The notes beneath the pieces are model-generated. The model had not been told where the DNA came from. It made no database searches and saw only the letters and a program-made list of their open reading frames with translations. From Nesterenkonia sp. LB17 (GTDB lineage: Bacteria; Actinomycetota; Actinomycetes; Actinomycetales; Micrococcaceae), in contig NZ_JAJOYX010000004.1 of the NCBI RefSeq assembly GCF_022565915.1, positions 157,183-221,182 of the forward strand: a stretch of 64,000 nt of DNA, given 5' to 3'. Position numbers and translations under genes: made by a program. Below are positions 42,625 to 52,051 of the stretch, one piece after another. How positions within the stretch are numbered: the first letter of the stretch is position 1; every line of letters starts with the position of its first letter.

Positions 42625-43716
42625 CTACTTGTACCCGTCCACCATGGCAGCGGCGATGTTCATGTACGCCCGGCGGGTCTCCGCCTGGAGCATGTCCAGG
42701 TTGATCCGGTCCCCGTCCACCACGGCGCGGTCGAAGGGCACCACCACCAGCTTGCCGCAGTAGCCGCGCAGGCTCTCCTGGATGGCCTGCTTGTCCACCC
42801 GGTCTGAGACGCGCTCCTTGTCGGTGATCACCACGATGGATTCCCGGGCCAGCTGCTGATAACCGTGGTTCGCCAGCCAGTTCAGCGTCTGCAGCGCGCG
42901 CTGGGCCCCGGAGACCGCGAAGCCCGCGGCGATGACGATGTTGTCCGCGGTGTGCAGGATCCCCTCCATGGCGTTGTGGGTGACCCCGGTCCCGCAGTCG
43001 GTGACGACCACCGAATAGTACTTCGCGAACTCCGCATGGATCCTGCGCCATTCCTCGGCGGTGAGGCTGTCCGAGAGGGCCGGGTCCTGCTCCCCGGCGA
43101 GCACGTGCAGCCGCCCGGCCTGCTGCAGGTACCCCTGCAGCGCGGTCAGCGAGTTGACGTGGTCGAGGTTCTCCAGCAGATCGGTGATGCTCGGCGGCTG
43201 GTGCGCCTGGGTGGCACGTTCGCCCAGGGCGCGCTCCACCAGGTCCCCGGAATCCGGGTTGGCGTCGATGGCGCAGGGGATGTCGCCGCGGTGGTGCGCC
43301 AGGGTCATGCCGATCCCCACCGTGGTGGAGGTCTTTCCGATGCCGCCCTTGAGCGAGAGCACGGCGGTGTTGTGACTGCCCTGCAGCGGCCGGGCGATCC
43401 GCTCGATCAGCTCCTGCTCCTGGAGCTCCTTCTGGCTGGGCCCGATGTTGATCACCCCGCCCGTGGCCGTATAGAGGAATCTGCGCAGTCCGCCCTGCGG
43501 CTTCTCCGGCGCCACGGCGATGAAGGGTCGTCCCGCTTCGGCGAGACGACGGCGCTCAGCCCGGGTCGGAAGGTCCCTGGCGTCGGTGCCGAGCTGTGGC
43601 GGGGCGATCACCTCAGGGGCGAGGTCGGCGCCGCCGGGGTGCTCGGCCGGACTTCGTGACTCGGCCGGACTTCGTGACTCAGCCGGACTCTGTGACTCAG
43701 CCGGACTCTGTTTCAT
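42625..43716 (-). CDS. MinD/ParA-like P-loop ATPase
   Basis: A 363-residue SIMIBI ATPase. ATG 43716 follows AGGAGGG by about 6 nt. The N-terminus holds four SPAES(Q/R) repeats and a Pro-rich stretch, then RRFLYTATGGVINIGPSQKE, a segment typical of the MinD-like ATPases linked to type VII secretion (EspI type). Walker A is LKGGIGKTST (residues 122-131), switch I DANPDSGDLVER, and VVTDCGTGVTHNAMEG is the Walker B region. No ESX genes are in the window, so the link to secretion is family-based only. Monocistronic. Confidence 0.85.
   Translation of the reverse strand: MKQSPAESQSPAESRSPAESRSPAEHPGGADLAPEVIAPPQLGTDARDLPTRAERRRLAEAGRPFIAVAPEKPQGGLRRFLYTATGGVINIGPSQKELQEQELIERIARPLQGSHNTAVLSLKGGIGKTSTTVGIGMTLAHHRGDIPCAIDANPDSGDLVERALGERATQAHQPPSITDLLENLDHVNSLTALQGYLQQAGRLHVLAGEQDPALSDSLTAEEWRRIHAEFAKYYSVVVTDCGTGVTHNAMEGILHTADNIVIAAGFAVSGAQRALQTLNWLANHGYQQLARESIVVITDKERVSDRVDKQAIQESLRGYCGKLVVVPFDRAVVDGDRINLDMLQAETRRAYMNIAAAMVDGYK
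43641..43711 (-). repeat. 18-bp tandem repeats coding SPAES
   Basis: Four near-identical units (type GACTCGGCCGGACTTCGT at 43658 and GACTCAGCCGGACTCTGT at 43676 and 43694, with a partial first unit at 43641). Units 1-2 share one variant and units 3-4 another, showing stepwise duplication. The 18-bp length keeps the frame and encodes six-residue Ser-Pro-Ala-Glu-Ser repeats in the ATPase N-terminus. Confidence 0.85.
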
Positions 43717-43939
43717 GGGAACCCTCCTGTTCAAGGATGAGACGCCTGAGGACTCCCTGCCCGCGCATTCTGCTGGACCCTGTGCCGCATAGTGCAAGCA
43801 GGCTGCGGCGTGGTTTGAACAGTTGCACAAACGCAGTAGAACCTGTCCATACAATACGGGATCTCGTGGTTTCCGGAAGGGGTCCGAGGAGGATTTCTGG
43901 TCTGCTGAACATGCCCGGGACGTCGCGAAGAACGACGAC

Positions 43940-43966
43940 GGCCCACCCGGGAGAACCGGGTGGGCC
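43940..43966. terminator. hairpin at the end of the GH65 gene
   Basis: GGCCCACCCGG (43940-43950) and CCGGGTGGGCC (43956-43966) form a perfect 11-bp stem with a 5-nt loop, 37 bp beyond the stop of the minus-strand HAD/GH65 gene. On that strand a pyrimidine-rich GTCGTCGTTCTTC follows. The rest of 43717-44003 holds the leader of the ATPase gene and no ORF of note. Confidence 0.65.
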
Positions 43967-44003
43967 GACGTCTTCGTTCCTCGTGTTCTGTATTCCCAGC
44001 GGC

Positions 44004-47000
44004 TCAGACCTCGGCGGGCTGGCGCTGATGCACTCGTGCGGAGTGCGCCAGCTTCACCGTCCAGGTCTCACCCGGGGCCATGGTCTTCGGGGTGCCCTCG
44101 ACGTTGACGTCGATCGGCTCGGCCGAGCCCTCGGAGAGCTTGAGCTCGACGACCTCGTGGTTGATCGAGACCACGATGGGCTGGTTGCGGTAGCGCATCC
44201 GGAAGGTCAGCGCGGGCAGCTCATCGGGCAGCAGCGGGTGCAGCCACAGCGCGTCGGCGCGGGTCTCCACGCCGCCATAGCAGCGCAGCACCATGTCCAC
44301 GGTGCCCGCCATCGCGCCCAGGTGCACGCCCTCGCGGGTGGTGCCGCCCTGGGTGTCGGCGAGGTCGGCCTCCAGCGCCTCCTTGAACAGGTTCCAGGAG
44401 CCGGAGCGGTCGAACCGGGCCGCCACCCAGCCGTGGACCAGCCGGGAGAGCGTGGAGCCGTGGGAAGACCGGGCCAGGTAGTACTCGACCGTGCGGCCGA
44501 AGTCTTCCATGGAGAGCTCATAGCCCATGTGGTTCAGCGTCTCGATGAGCTCATCGGCGGAGAAGATGTAGCAGAGCATGAGCACGTCGGCCTGCTTGGA
44601 GAGCTTGTACCGGTTGGTCGAGTCACCTTCGGCCTGCAGGATCAGGTCCAGCCGCCCGATGTTGCCGTATCTGGCGCGGTAGCCCTCCCAGTCGAACTCC
44701 TCCAGCGCCTCGTAGCCCTCGAACTGGCTGATCACGTTGTCCTCGTGGAAGGGAACGTGCAGCCGCTTGGCGATGTGCTCCCAGTGGTCCAGCTCGTCTT
44801 CGAAGATGTCGAGCCATTCCGAGAGCGGATCGTCGCGGCCGTCGAGATCGCGCACCAGTCGTGAGGTGTGGCGCAGCATCCAGGAGGTCAGCACGTTGGT
44901 GTACGCGTTGTCGCGCAGACCCGTGCCGGGCGCCTCGGCGGTGCCGTCGTGGTATTCGTCGGGGCCCATCACGCCGTCGATGCTGAACCGGTCGGACTCG
45001 GCGTCGTAGGTGGTCATGGACACGAAGAACCGGGAGATCTCCACCAGGATCTCAGCCCCATAGTCGGCCAGGAAGGTGTAGTCCTGCGTGGTCTCGAAGT
45101 ACTGCAGCACCGAGTAGGCGATGGCCAGGGAGACGTGGCGCTGACGGTGGGAGTTGTCCGGCATCCACATTCCGGAGCGCGGGTTCCACAGCTCGCTGGG
45201 GGTCTCCTCGCGGCCGTCAGAGCCGGCCTGCCAGGGGAACATGGCGCCGTCGTAGCCCTCACTGCGGGCCATCGCGCGGGCCTCGCTGAGCCGCCGGTAG
45301 CGGTAGAGCAGCAGCCCACGGGTCAGTTCGGGTCGGCGCAGGGTGAGCATCGGGTACATGAACATCTCGTCCCAGAAGAGATGTCCGCGGTAGCCCTCGC
45401 CGGTGAGCCCGCGCGCGGGCAGGGTCGCGTCCAGATCGTGGCGGGCGCCGAAGGCGGTCTGCAGCACGTGGAAGGTGTGCAGGTTCAGCGCCATCTGCTG
45501 GCGGGAGGGGTTCGCCCCGATGGAGACGGCGAAGCGGTGCCAGAGCACGCCCCACATCTCCTCGTGGTAGGTCAGCATGGTGCGGAAGCTCGAGGCCCGC
45601 TGGACCTTCTTGACCGCGTTGTGCCACACGGTGGAGATCGCCTGGTCGTGGGAGTTCGAGACCGCCGCGATCTTCTCCAGGATCACCGGCCTGCCGGATT
45701 CCAGCGCCAGCGAGATGTCGTGGCCTGCGACGAGTTCACCCTCGTGGATCGCCCGACGCATCGGGTTGCTGGACCCGGAGGTGGTCACGGAGGTGCGGGT
45801 CGCCAGGGCGATGCGCACCTCGGACTGGTTCGTCTGGGTCTCCAGCAGCACCGTCTCGCCGTCGACCTCGCGGGACTGCACCGGATCCAGGTGGTTGCCG
45901 GCGAGCTCGCGGTCGGCGTCGACGTTGCGGTTGGCCACCCGGCCGTCGATCATCGAGCGCACATTGACGTTGCCGGACCAGTTCTCGGCCTCGATCTTCA
46001 TCTCCAGCGCGGCGATCTGCACGCCGGCCAGGGACTGGAACTGGCGCATGGTCACCTTGGTGCGGCGTCCATGGAGGTCCTGATAGCGGGCGATCCTGGT
46101 GGCCACACCGCGGCGCATGTCGAGTTCCTGGTGGTAGTGGATCAGCTCGGGGGAGCCCGGCAGCAGCGGGGTGCCGGCATCCGGGGTCACCTGCAGGAAG
46201 GTCCAGTCCGGCACATTGACCATGTGCTCGGTCTCCACGGTCTTGCCCATCAGGTCGGTCTTGAGCCGGTTGAACACCCCGGCGATGTAGCTGCCCGGGT
46301 AGTGGGTGGCGTCCGCCGCGGTGCCCGGGTAGTGCCCGCGGGTGCCCCAGTAGCCGTTGGCCATCGCCATCAGGACCTCGCGGGTGGGTTCCAGCTTCGG
46401 ATCGAAGCCGTCATAGGAGAGCACCCAGTCCGAGTCATAGGGGCGGGTGGTGCGGGAGGAGAGGTTCATCACGGCGAGATCGGTGATCACGACGTCGGCG
46501 CCGGCCTCCTTCAGCCGGGCCGGGTCATCGCCGCGGTTGAGCCCCACGACCATGCCGAAGTCCCCGGCGCGTCCGGCCTGGACCCCTGAGGCCGCATCCT
46601 CGACCACGATGGTGTCCTGGGGCTCCACGCGCAGCAGCTCTGCGGCGTGGAGGAACATATGCGGGTTGGGCTTGCCCGGCAGGCCCAGCTCCAACGCGTC
46701 GGAGCCGTCGACGATCACGGTGAACGCGTCGAGCAGCCCGGCGATGGTGAGCACCTCGCGGCCATTGCGCGAGGAGGTCACCAGGGCGGTGGGGATCCCG
46801 TCCTTGCGCAGCTGTTCGATCAGTTCCACGGTGGTGTGAAAGACCTCCACACCGTCCCTGGCGAGCACGGATTCGAAGTAGCCCTGCTTGCGCGCGGCGA
46901 GCCCGTTCACCGTCAGCCTGTCGGGGGCATCATCGAGGCTGCCCTCGGGCACGTCGAGATTGCGTGCGTTCAGCAGCGACCGCACGCCGTCCTCGCGGGG

Positions 47001-47225
47001 TCGGCCGTCGACGAAGTTCAGGTAGTCCTCTTCGGTGAACTCCGGCTGCGGGGAGCCGGCGATCTCCGGCAGAGCCGTGTCGAAGAGTTCCTTCCATGCG
47101 CGCGTGTGCACCCCGGCGGTGTCGGTGACGACCCCGTCCATATCGAAGATCACGGCACGGAAATGACGCAGCGCGTGGCGTTTAGCTTCGGCGCTGTGTC
47201 GGAACGGATTCTCAAAGGGGTGCAT
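44004..47225 (-). CDS. beta-phosphoglucomutase-like HAD / GH65 phosphorylase fusion
   Basis: A 1073-residue two-enzyme protein. ATG 47225 is the best start (GTGAGGC upstream); the ORF to 47306 adds no homology. Residues about 20-250 are a HAD of the beta-phosphoglucomutase type: VIFDMDGVVTDTAGVHTRAW with Asp28 and Asp30, and VEDAASGVQAGRAG. From about residue 265 a GH65 glycoside phosphorylase follows, with the catalytic acid Glu757 in GVMGPDEYHD and the HLFWDEMFMYPMLTL and SHGSTLSRLVHGWVAARF motifs. GH65 enzymes phosphorolyse trehalose, maltose or kojibiose to beta-glucose 1-phosphate, which the HAD part would turn into glucose 6-phosphate. Similar HAD-GH65 fusions occur in actinobacteria (for example mycobacterial OtsB1, which has an extra phosphatase). 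Disaccharide specificity is open. Confidence 0.9.
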   Translation of the reverse strand: MHPFENPFRHSAEAKRHALRHFRAVIFDMDGVVTDTAGVHTRAWKELFDTALPEIAGSPQPEFTEEDYLNFVDGRPREDGVRSLLNARNLDVPEGSLDDAPDRLTVNGLAARKQGYFESVLARDGVEVFHTTVELIEQLRKDGIPTALVTSSRNGREVLTIAGLLDAFTVIVDGSDALELGLPGKPNPHMFLHAAELLRVEPQDTIVVEDAASGVQAGRAGDFGMVVGLNRGDDPARLKEAGADVVITDLAVMNLSSRTTRPYDSDWVLSYDGFDPKLEPTREVLMAMANGYWGTRGHYPGTAADATHYPGSYIAGVFNRLKTDLMGKTVETEHMVNVPDWTFLQVTPDAGTPLLPGSPELIHYHQELDMRRGVATRIARYQDLHGRRTKVTMRQFQSLAGVQIAALEMKIEAENWSGNVNVRSMIDGRVANRNVDADRELAGNHLDPVQSREVDGETVLLETQTNQSEVRIALATRTSVTTSGSSNPMRRAIHEGELVAGHDISLALESGRPVILEKIAAVSNSHDQAISTVWHNAVKKVQRASSFRTMLTYHEEMWGVLWHRFAVSIGANPSRQQMALNLHTFHVLQTAFGARHDLDATLPARGLTGEGYRGHLFWDEMFMYPMLTLRRPELTRGLLLYRYRRLSEARAMARSEGYDGAMFPWQAGSDGREETPSELWNPRSGMWMPDNSHRQRHVSLAIAYSVLQYFETTQDYTFLADYGAEILVEISRFFVSMTTYDAESDRFSIDGVMGPDEYHDGTAEAPGTGLRDNAYTNVLTSWMLRHTSRLVRDLDGRDDPLSEWLDIFEDELDHWEHIAKRLHVPFHEDNVISQFEGYEALEEFDWEGYRARYGNIGRLDLILQAEGDSTNRYKLSKQADVLMLCYIFSADELIETLNHMGYELSMEDFGRTVEYYLARSSHGSTLSRLVHGWVAARFDRSGSWNLFKEALEADLADTQGGTTREGVHLGAMAGTVDMVLRCYGGVETRADALWLHPLLPDELPALTFRMRYRNQPIVVSINHEVVELKLSEGSAEPIDVNVEGTPKTMAPGETWTVKLAHSARVHQRQPAEV

Positions 47226-47393
47226 ATCTGCCTCACGCTGAGATGGTTCTAGGGTCGGATGGCGGCCCAATGACGGGGGCGTCTCCGATTGGGCACGGTG
47301 CCCCATCCTAGGTCTCTAGGGTCCACGATATACACCCGCGCGGTGACCACCTATGGCGCGGGTCTCGCACGCGGGGGTGCTAGCGTCGTGGTC

Positions 47394-48338
47394 ATGGCGC
47401 GGCGAAGCAGCATCGAACTGACATTTCGAGAGGTGGCGGGCACCTCCCCGGACTCCTTCGTGGCCGCTGGCACGGTGGTGGACTGGATCGACAAGACCGC
47501 CTACGCCTGTGCGGCCTCCTGGACCCGGACCGACTGCGTGACCTCCTATGTGGGAAACATGCACTTCACCGTGCCGGTCCCACGCGAGACTCCGGTCACC
47601 GTGCAGGCCCGGGTGGTCCACACCGGGCGCACCTCGGTGCACATCCAGACCCGGGTGCTGATCCGCAAGGATGAGGGCTGGGTGGTCTGCACCGAGTGCT
47701 TCATGATCTATGTCGCCGTGGGCGACGACGGCGAGCCCGCTGCCGCCGCCGCCTTCGAGCCGCAGACCGAGCTGGAGCGACGGCGCGACCTCGACGCCTC
47801 CCAGCGGATGGTCTACCGCCGGCAGATGGAAGAGACCATCCAGTCCCTGCCCGAGGGCATGGGCAGCTCCGAGGCGCTGACCATGCGCTTCCTCGCCGAC
47901 ACCGACGAGCGGTACCCCGATGGCAAGATCCGGGGCGGCGCGGTGATGAAGTGGATCGACAAGACCGCGGAGATCTGCGCGGAGCGGTACAGCGGCCATG
48001 AGGTCGCGGCGGTGCTCACAGGCGGAGTCCGCTTCTACCGGCCGGTGACCGTCGGGGACCTCGTAGAGGTCGACGCCCGGCTGGTGCTCACCGGTTCCAA
48101 ATCCATGCACGTGCTGGTCCGTGTCCGCGCCGGGGACCGCCGCGAGAAGCACCCCGCGGTGGTGGCCTACGGGCTGCCGGTGATGGTCGCCCCGGACGGC
48201 ACCGGCTCGGCGCGGACGATCGCCCCCTGGGAGCCGATCACCGACGAGGACCACGCGGTGGCGGCCCAGGCGCGCAAGCTGCGTGACCTGCGCAACGCCA
48301 CCCTGCTGACGCCCAGCCCCATCACCTCGCAAAACTGA
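47394..48338 (+). CDS. double-hotdog acyl-CoA thioesterase
   Basis: A 314-residue protein with two hotdog domains: residues about 8-120 (ELTFREVAGTSPDSFVAAG, VVDWIDKTAYACAASW) and about 160-285 (EALTMRFLADTDERYPDGKI, VMKWIDKTAEICAERY). Each has the WIDK-x-A helix motif of acyl-CoA hydrolases, where the Asp is catalytic or structural. It cleaves acyl-CoA to free acid and CoA; chain length is unknown. ATG 47394 lies 7 nt after TAGCGT, a -10-like box, with no Shine-Dalgarno, so the message is probably leaderless. Confidence 0.85.
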   Translation: MARRSSIELTFREVAGTSPDSFVAAGTVVDWIDKTAYACAASWTRTDCVTSYVGNMHFTVPVPRETPVTVQARVVHTGRTSVHIQTRVLIRKDEGWVVCTECFMIYVAVGDDGEPAAAAAFEPQTELERRRDLDASQRMVYRRQMEETIQSLPEGMGSSEALTMRFLADTDERYPDGKIRGGAVMKWIDKTAEICAERYSGHEVAAVLTGGVRFYRPVTVGDLVEVDARLVLTGSKSMHVLVRVRAGDRREKHPAVVAYGLPVMVAPDGTGSARTIAPWEPITDEDHAVAAQARKLRDLRNATLLTPSPITSQN

Positions 48339-48364
48339 CCCGATCACCGCGCAGAACTAAACTG
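48321..48364 (+). repeat. 22-bp direct repeat containing the thioesterase stop
   Basis: Two units beginning ATCACCTCGCAAAACTGA and ATCACCGCGCAGAACTAA lie end to end at 48321 and 48343. The first carries the TGA stop (48336). The second carries TAA (48358), 22 nt on and therefore in another frame. The second copy also supplies the TAAACT -10 box of the next gene. Confidence 0.7.
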
Positions 48365-48371
48365 GTACGTG

Positions 48372-49472
48372 ATGACTCAGCCTCCGCATAACCCCTATGG
48401 CCATGATCCGCGCTACCCGGCGCCCGATGTCTACGGTCCTCAGCCCGGTCTTCATGGCGGACCGCCGCAGCACTACGGCCAGCCGGTCCACCCCTACGGC
48501 GAGCCGCCTCACCAGCACGCCCAATCGCTGCAGCCCGGTCAGCAGCCCGGCCAGCCGCCGCAGGGCGGGTGGCCGCCGGCGTCGCACCCGCCGCGCAAGC
48601 GGCAGCGCGACGCCGAGCCTGGCCGCTTCATCTGGGGCGATCTCATCGCGGTGCTGGTCTATGTGATCGTGATGCTCGTCGGCGGCGTGAGCCTGCTGGC
48701 CCTGCTGCCGCCCTTCTCCACCATGCTGGGCTCCGGGGTCGAGCAGCAGGAGCAGCAGGCGCTGTTCCTGATCAACGTCATCGGCTACGCGGTGATGGTG
48801 GTCATCGCTCTCGCGCTCTCCGCCAAGGCGTTGTGGCGCTCGGTGCGCGCCTTCGGCTACCTGTGGTGGCTGAAGCTGCTGCTGGTGCCCGTGGCCTGGG
48901 TGGTCACGCTGATCCTCACCGCCCTGCTGGTGCTGAGCCTGGGCGGGGAGCCGGAGACCTCGGAGAACCAGCTGGCGATCGAGTCCATGCTGGCGTTCGT
49001 GCCGTTCCTCGCCGCAGTGCTGGTGATGGGACTGCTGGGCCCCTATGTGGAGGAATACTTCTTCCGCCACCTGCTCATCGGGAAGCTCTCCCGCTATATC
49101 AACATCTGGATCTGCGGGGCGATCTCGGTGATCACCTTCCCGCTGCTGCACTTCATCCCGGCGCTGGTGGCGATGCTCGCCAGTCCCGGCGCGGCCACGG
49201 ACCTCACCGTGGTCTCGGTGGTGCCCTACGTGGTGATGGGCTCGGTGTTCACCGTGGCCTACATCCTCACCGGGCGCTCGCTGGTCTACGCCTGGCTGCT
49301 GCACGCCTTCAACAACGTCATGGCGCTGGTGATGGCCTACTTCGTCCAGCCCCAGCTCGAGCAGTTCCTCGAGGACAGCGGGATCGACGACCTCGGCGGT
49401 CTGGTCTGGCACACCGGCGCGGTGCTGCGCGTGCTCACCGAGACGACCCTGGCGCTGGCCGGGGGCAAGTGA
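48372..49472 (+). CDS. CPBP-family intramembrane glutamic endopeptidase
   Basis: A membrane protease (CAAX protease and bacteriocin-processing family) of 366 residues. The first about 80 residues are a Pro/Gln/His/Gly-rich cytoplasmic tail. Eight or so hydrophobic segments follow. Catalytic motifs are in place: EE-x3-R in GPYVEEYFFRHLLIGK (about residue 220), the His in TFPLLHFIP, and HAFNN in WLLHAFNNVMALV. ATG 48372 or the overlapping GTG 48369 starts translation; TAAACT 8 nt upstream suggests a leaderless mRNA. The substrate is unknown. Confidence 0.88.
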   Translation: MTQPPHNPYGHDPRYPAPDVYGPQPGLHGGPPQHYGQPVHPYGEPPHQHAQSLQPGQQPGQPPQGGWPPASHPPRKRQRDAEPGRFIWGDLIAVLVYVIVMLVGGVSLLALLPPFSTMLGSGVEQQEQQALFLINVIGYAVMVVIALALSAKALWRSVRAFGYLWWLKLLLVPVAWVVTLILTALLVLSLGGEPETSENQLAIESMLAFVPFLAAVLVMGLLGPYVEEYFFRHLLIGKLSRYINIWICGAISVITFPLLHFIPALVAMLASPGAATDLTVVSVVPYVVMGSVFTVAYILTGRSLVYAWLLHAFNNVMALVMAYFVQPQLEQFLEDSGIDDLGGLVWHTGAVLRVLTETTLALAGGK

Positions 49473-49524
49473 ACCAGCTGCACCTGAGCCGGCGCGCAGG
49501 TCACCGGCGCCAGGGTCCGCGCTG

Positions 49525-50886
49525 ATGGCGGCGAGACCGGCACCGGAGTCTGTGCCGTCCCGCGATCCGCGGCCGATGGGCCGGCAGATCCTCGCCCTGG
49601 CGGTCCCCGCCCTCGGGGCGCTGGTGGCCGAGCCGCTGTTCCTGCTGGCCGACACCGCGATCATCGGCCGGCTGGGCGTCGACGAGCTCGCCGGAGCGGC
49701 GCTGGGGATCACCGTGATGCACACCGTCACCGGACTGATGATCTTCCTGGCCTATTCGACCACCCCGGCGGTGGCGCGCTTCGTCGGCGCCGGTCGGCTC
49801 TCCCGGGCGCTCGCCGCGGGCCGCGACGGGCTCTGGCTCGCGGTGATGCTCGGGGCGGTGCTGGCCTTCGCCGGACTGGCGTTCGGTGAGCAGCTGCTCC
49901 TGGCCATGGGCAGCTCCGCAGACATGCAGGTCCACGCCTGGAACTACCTGCTCTGGTCGCTGCCCGGGGTCCCGGCGATCCTGCTGGTCTTCGCCGCCGT
50001 CGGAATGCTGCGCGGGCTGCAGGACACCAGGACCCCGCTGGTGGTGGCCGCCGTCGGCTTCGGCGCGAACATCGTGCTGAACCTGATCCTGGTGCACCCG
50101 CTGGGGCTGGGCACCGCCGGAGCCGCCCTCGGCACCTCCATCGCCCAGTGGGGGATGGCGATCACCTATCTGGTGATGCTGATCCCCAGGATGCGGGCAG
50201 CCGGAGTGCCCCTGGGCGTGGACCCCATCGCGCTGCGCCAGGCGGCCAGCGTGGGGTCCTGGATGATGCTGCGCACGGTCTCGCTGCGCGCGGCCATCGT
50301 GGCCACGGTCCTGATCGCCACCGATCTCGGACCGCACACCCTCGCCGCGCACCAGGTGGCCTTCACCATCTTCTCCACCCTGGCCTTCGTGCTCGACGCC
50401 CTGGCCATCGCCGCGCAGGCACTCATCGGCAAGGAGCTCGGCGCCTCCCGGGTGCAGGAGGCCAAGGCGATGACCCGCACGATGACCCGCTGGGGACTCG
50501 GGTTCGGCGTGATCACCGGCGGGCTGATCGCGCTGGCGGCGCCCTTCGCCCCGGCCCTGTTCACCCCGGACGATCGCGTCGCCGCCGGCGTCACCGCCGC
50601 GCTGCTGGTCATGGCCGCGGCCCAGCCGCTCGCCGGCTTCGTCTTCGTGCTCGACGGCGTGCTCATGGGCGCCGGCGATGTGCGCTACCTCGCCGTCGTC
50701 GGGCTGCTGAACCTCGCGGTGTACCTGCCGCTGCTCTGGTGGATCTCCAGCGCCGGTTTCAGCGGCACCGAGGCGATCGTCTGGCTCTGGGCCGGATTCG
50801 CCGTGGTGTTCATGGGTGCCCGCGGGGTCACGCTCGGGGTCCGGGCCTACGGGGAGCGCTGGATGATCGCCGGCGAGCAGCGCTGA
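49525..50886 (+). CDS. MATE-family efflux transporter
   Basis: A 12-helix multidrug and toxic compound extrusion protein of 453 residues. Family features: RQILALAVPALGALVAEPLF at the start, the ADTAIIGRLGVDELAGAALG motif after helix 1, YNLL-like LLWSLPGVPAILLVF, and AAHQVAFTIFSTLAFVLDAL in the second half. It is of the DinF-like subgroup. It probably exports organic cations or other toxic compounds using a sodium or proton gradient. It follows the protease gene by 52 bp; whether they share a transcript is unclear. Confidence 0.9.
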   Translation: MAARPAPESVPSRDPRPMGRQILALAVPALGALVAEPLFLLADTAIIGRLGVDELAGAALGITVMHTVTGLMIFLAYSTTPAVARFVGAGRLSRALAAGRDGLWLAVMLGAVLAFAGLAFGEQLLLAMGSSADMQVHAWNYLLWSLPGVPAILLVFAAVGMLRGLQDTRTPLVVAAVGFGANIVLNLILVHPLGLGTAGAALGTSIAQWGMAITYLVMLIPRMRAAGVPLGVDPIALRQAASVGSWMMLRTVSLRAAIVATVLIATDLGPHTLAAHQVAFTIFSTLAFVLDALAIAAQALIGKELGASRVQEAKAMTRTMTRWGLGFGVITGGLIALAAPFAPALFTPDDRVAAGVTAALLVMAAAQPLAGFVFVLDGVLMGAGDVRYLAVVGLLNLAVYLPLLWWISSAGFSGTEAIVWLWAGFAVVFMGARGVTLGVRAYGERWMIAGEQR

Positions 50887-50953
50887 GCCGCACCGCTGGG
50901 CCGGGCACCCTGCCTGGGTCGGGCCGCCGGGCCGCAGCGGTAGACTCTGCTGC

Positions 50954-51523
50954 GTGCCTGTGAAGAAGATCCCCGCCGCCACCGCCGAAGAGCTGACCCG
51001 ACCGGTCTGGCTCCGCGCGGTCATCACCGTGATCTTTGCCGTGGTCGCGATCTTCTGGCAGGAAGAGACCGTCACGCTGTTGAAGATCTCCATCGCCGGG
51101 TTCTTCGTGCTCGGCGCCACGGCCGTCTGGGACTACGCCAAGGTCGAGGCGGTGCCGATCAGCCTGCGCGGACCGCTGGCCATGGGCGCCGCGGCCTGGG
51201 TGCTCTCCGGGGTCGCTGTGATCTTCGTCAACACCGCCGCCGCGGCCGCCGTGATCGCGGCCATCGGGTTCGCGGCGATGGGCGTGGCCGAGCTCGTCGG
51301 AGGATTCAGGGCCCGGCATGACTTCGTCCCGGCGCGGGATCAGATCATCCTGGGTGCCGTGGGCGTGCTCACCGCGCTCGGTCTCGCGATCGGCCTCCAG
51401 CTGGACCCCCATGGGATTCTCGGGGTCGCTGGGATGGGCGTGGTCATCATGGCGGTGGTGCTGCTGATCAGCGGCGCCGGACTGCTCCATGACGCCAAAC
51501 GGGGGCGTGCGTCGACTCAGTGA
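50954..51523 (+). CDS. membrane protein of unknown function, six hydrophobic segments
   Basis: A 189-residue protein with about six transmembrane segments arranged as repeats of hairpins, resembling HdeD/DUF308-type proteins in layout but without a motif I can name. The start GTG 50954 is preceded at 7 nt by TAGACT (50941-50946), a consensus-like actinobacterial -10, and has no Shine-Dalgarno, so it is a strong candidate for a leaderless transcript. The C-terminus is basic (HDAKRGRAST), so cytoplasmic. Not recognised further. Confidence 0.6.
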   Translation: MPVKKIPAATAEELTRPVWLRAVITVIFAVVAIFWQEETVTLLKISIAGFFVLGATAVWDYAKVEAVPISLRGPLAMGAAAWVLSGVAVIFVNTAAAAAVIAAIGFAAMGVAELVGGFRARHDFVPARDQIILGAVGVLTALGLAIGLQLDPHGILGVAGMGVVIMAVVLLISGAGLLHDAKRGRASTQ

Positions 51524-51637
51524 GTCGCTGAATCGTCGCCGTTCTACTACAGGACGTAGAATTGACCTGGTGGTGCCACGCCGCAGGCGCAGCCCACCCG
51601 AGACCAGATACCGATGCTCAGGAACGAGGAACTCCCA

Positions 51638-52051
51638 GTGGCTGAAGACGATAAGGGGCGCCGATCTCTGCTCGAGACGGTCAAGGCTCCGCTGATCTTC
51701 TCCTTCGCCATGGGATTCGTGGCGGGATTCGTCACGCTGATCACCTCCTCCGGCGGCACCGACAACCCGGCACGGCTTGACCTGGGGCTGATCGCGTTCG
51801 GGATCGGCTTCATCGCCACGCTGCTGGTGATCTCGATGCTGCACCTGGCCTCGCGGGACAACCCGGAGCACCTCTCGGAGGGCTCGGGTGTGAATCGGAA
51901 CTCCGAGGAGCTCTACCGCCAGCAGGTGGCGACGCGCCGCGAAAAGGCCCGCCGCAAGAAGGCTGACGAAGCGGCCCAGGCCCGGCGCGATGCCGGGGAG
52001 CCCGAGGACGGCGACGAGCCGACCTACGGGCGTCGCGACGACCGCCGCTGA
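51638..52051 (+). CDS. small membrane protein with charged C-terminal tail
   Basis: About 137 residues from GTG 51638 (GAGGA 7-8 nt upstream); ATG 51614 is an alternative. Two hydrophobic segments (PLIFSFAMGFVAGFVTLITS and LGLIAFGIGFIATLLVISML) are followed by a long, highly charged tail rich in Arg, Lys, Glu and Asp, probably a coiled coil (RQQVATRREKARRKKADEAA). I do not recognise a family. The plan suggests a membrane-anchored scaffold or a subunit of a larger complex. Confidence 0.6.
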   Translation: MAEDDKGRRSLLETVKAPLIFSFAMGFVAGFVTLITSSGGTDNPARLDLGLIAFGIGFIATLLVISMLHLASRDNPEHLSEGSGVNRNSEELYRQQVATRREKARRKKADEAAQARRDAGEPEDGDEPTYGRRDDRR

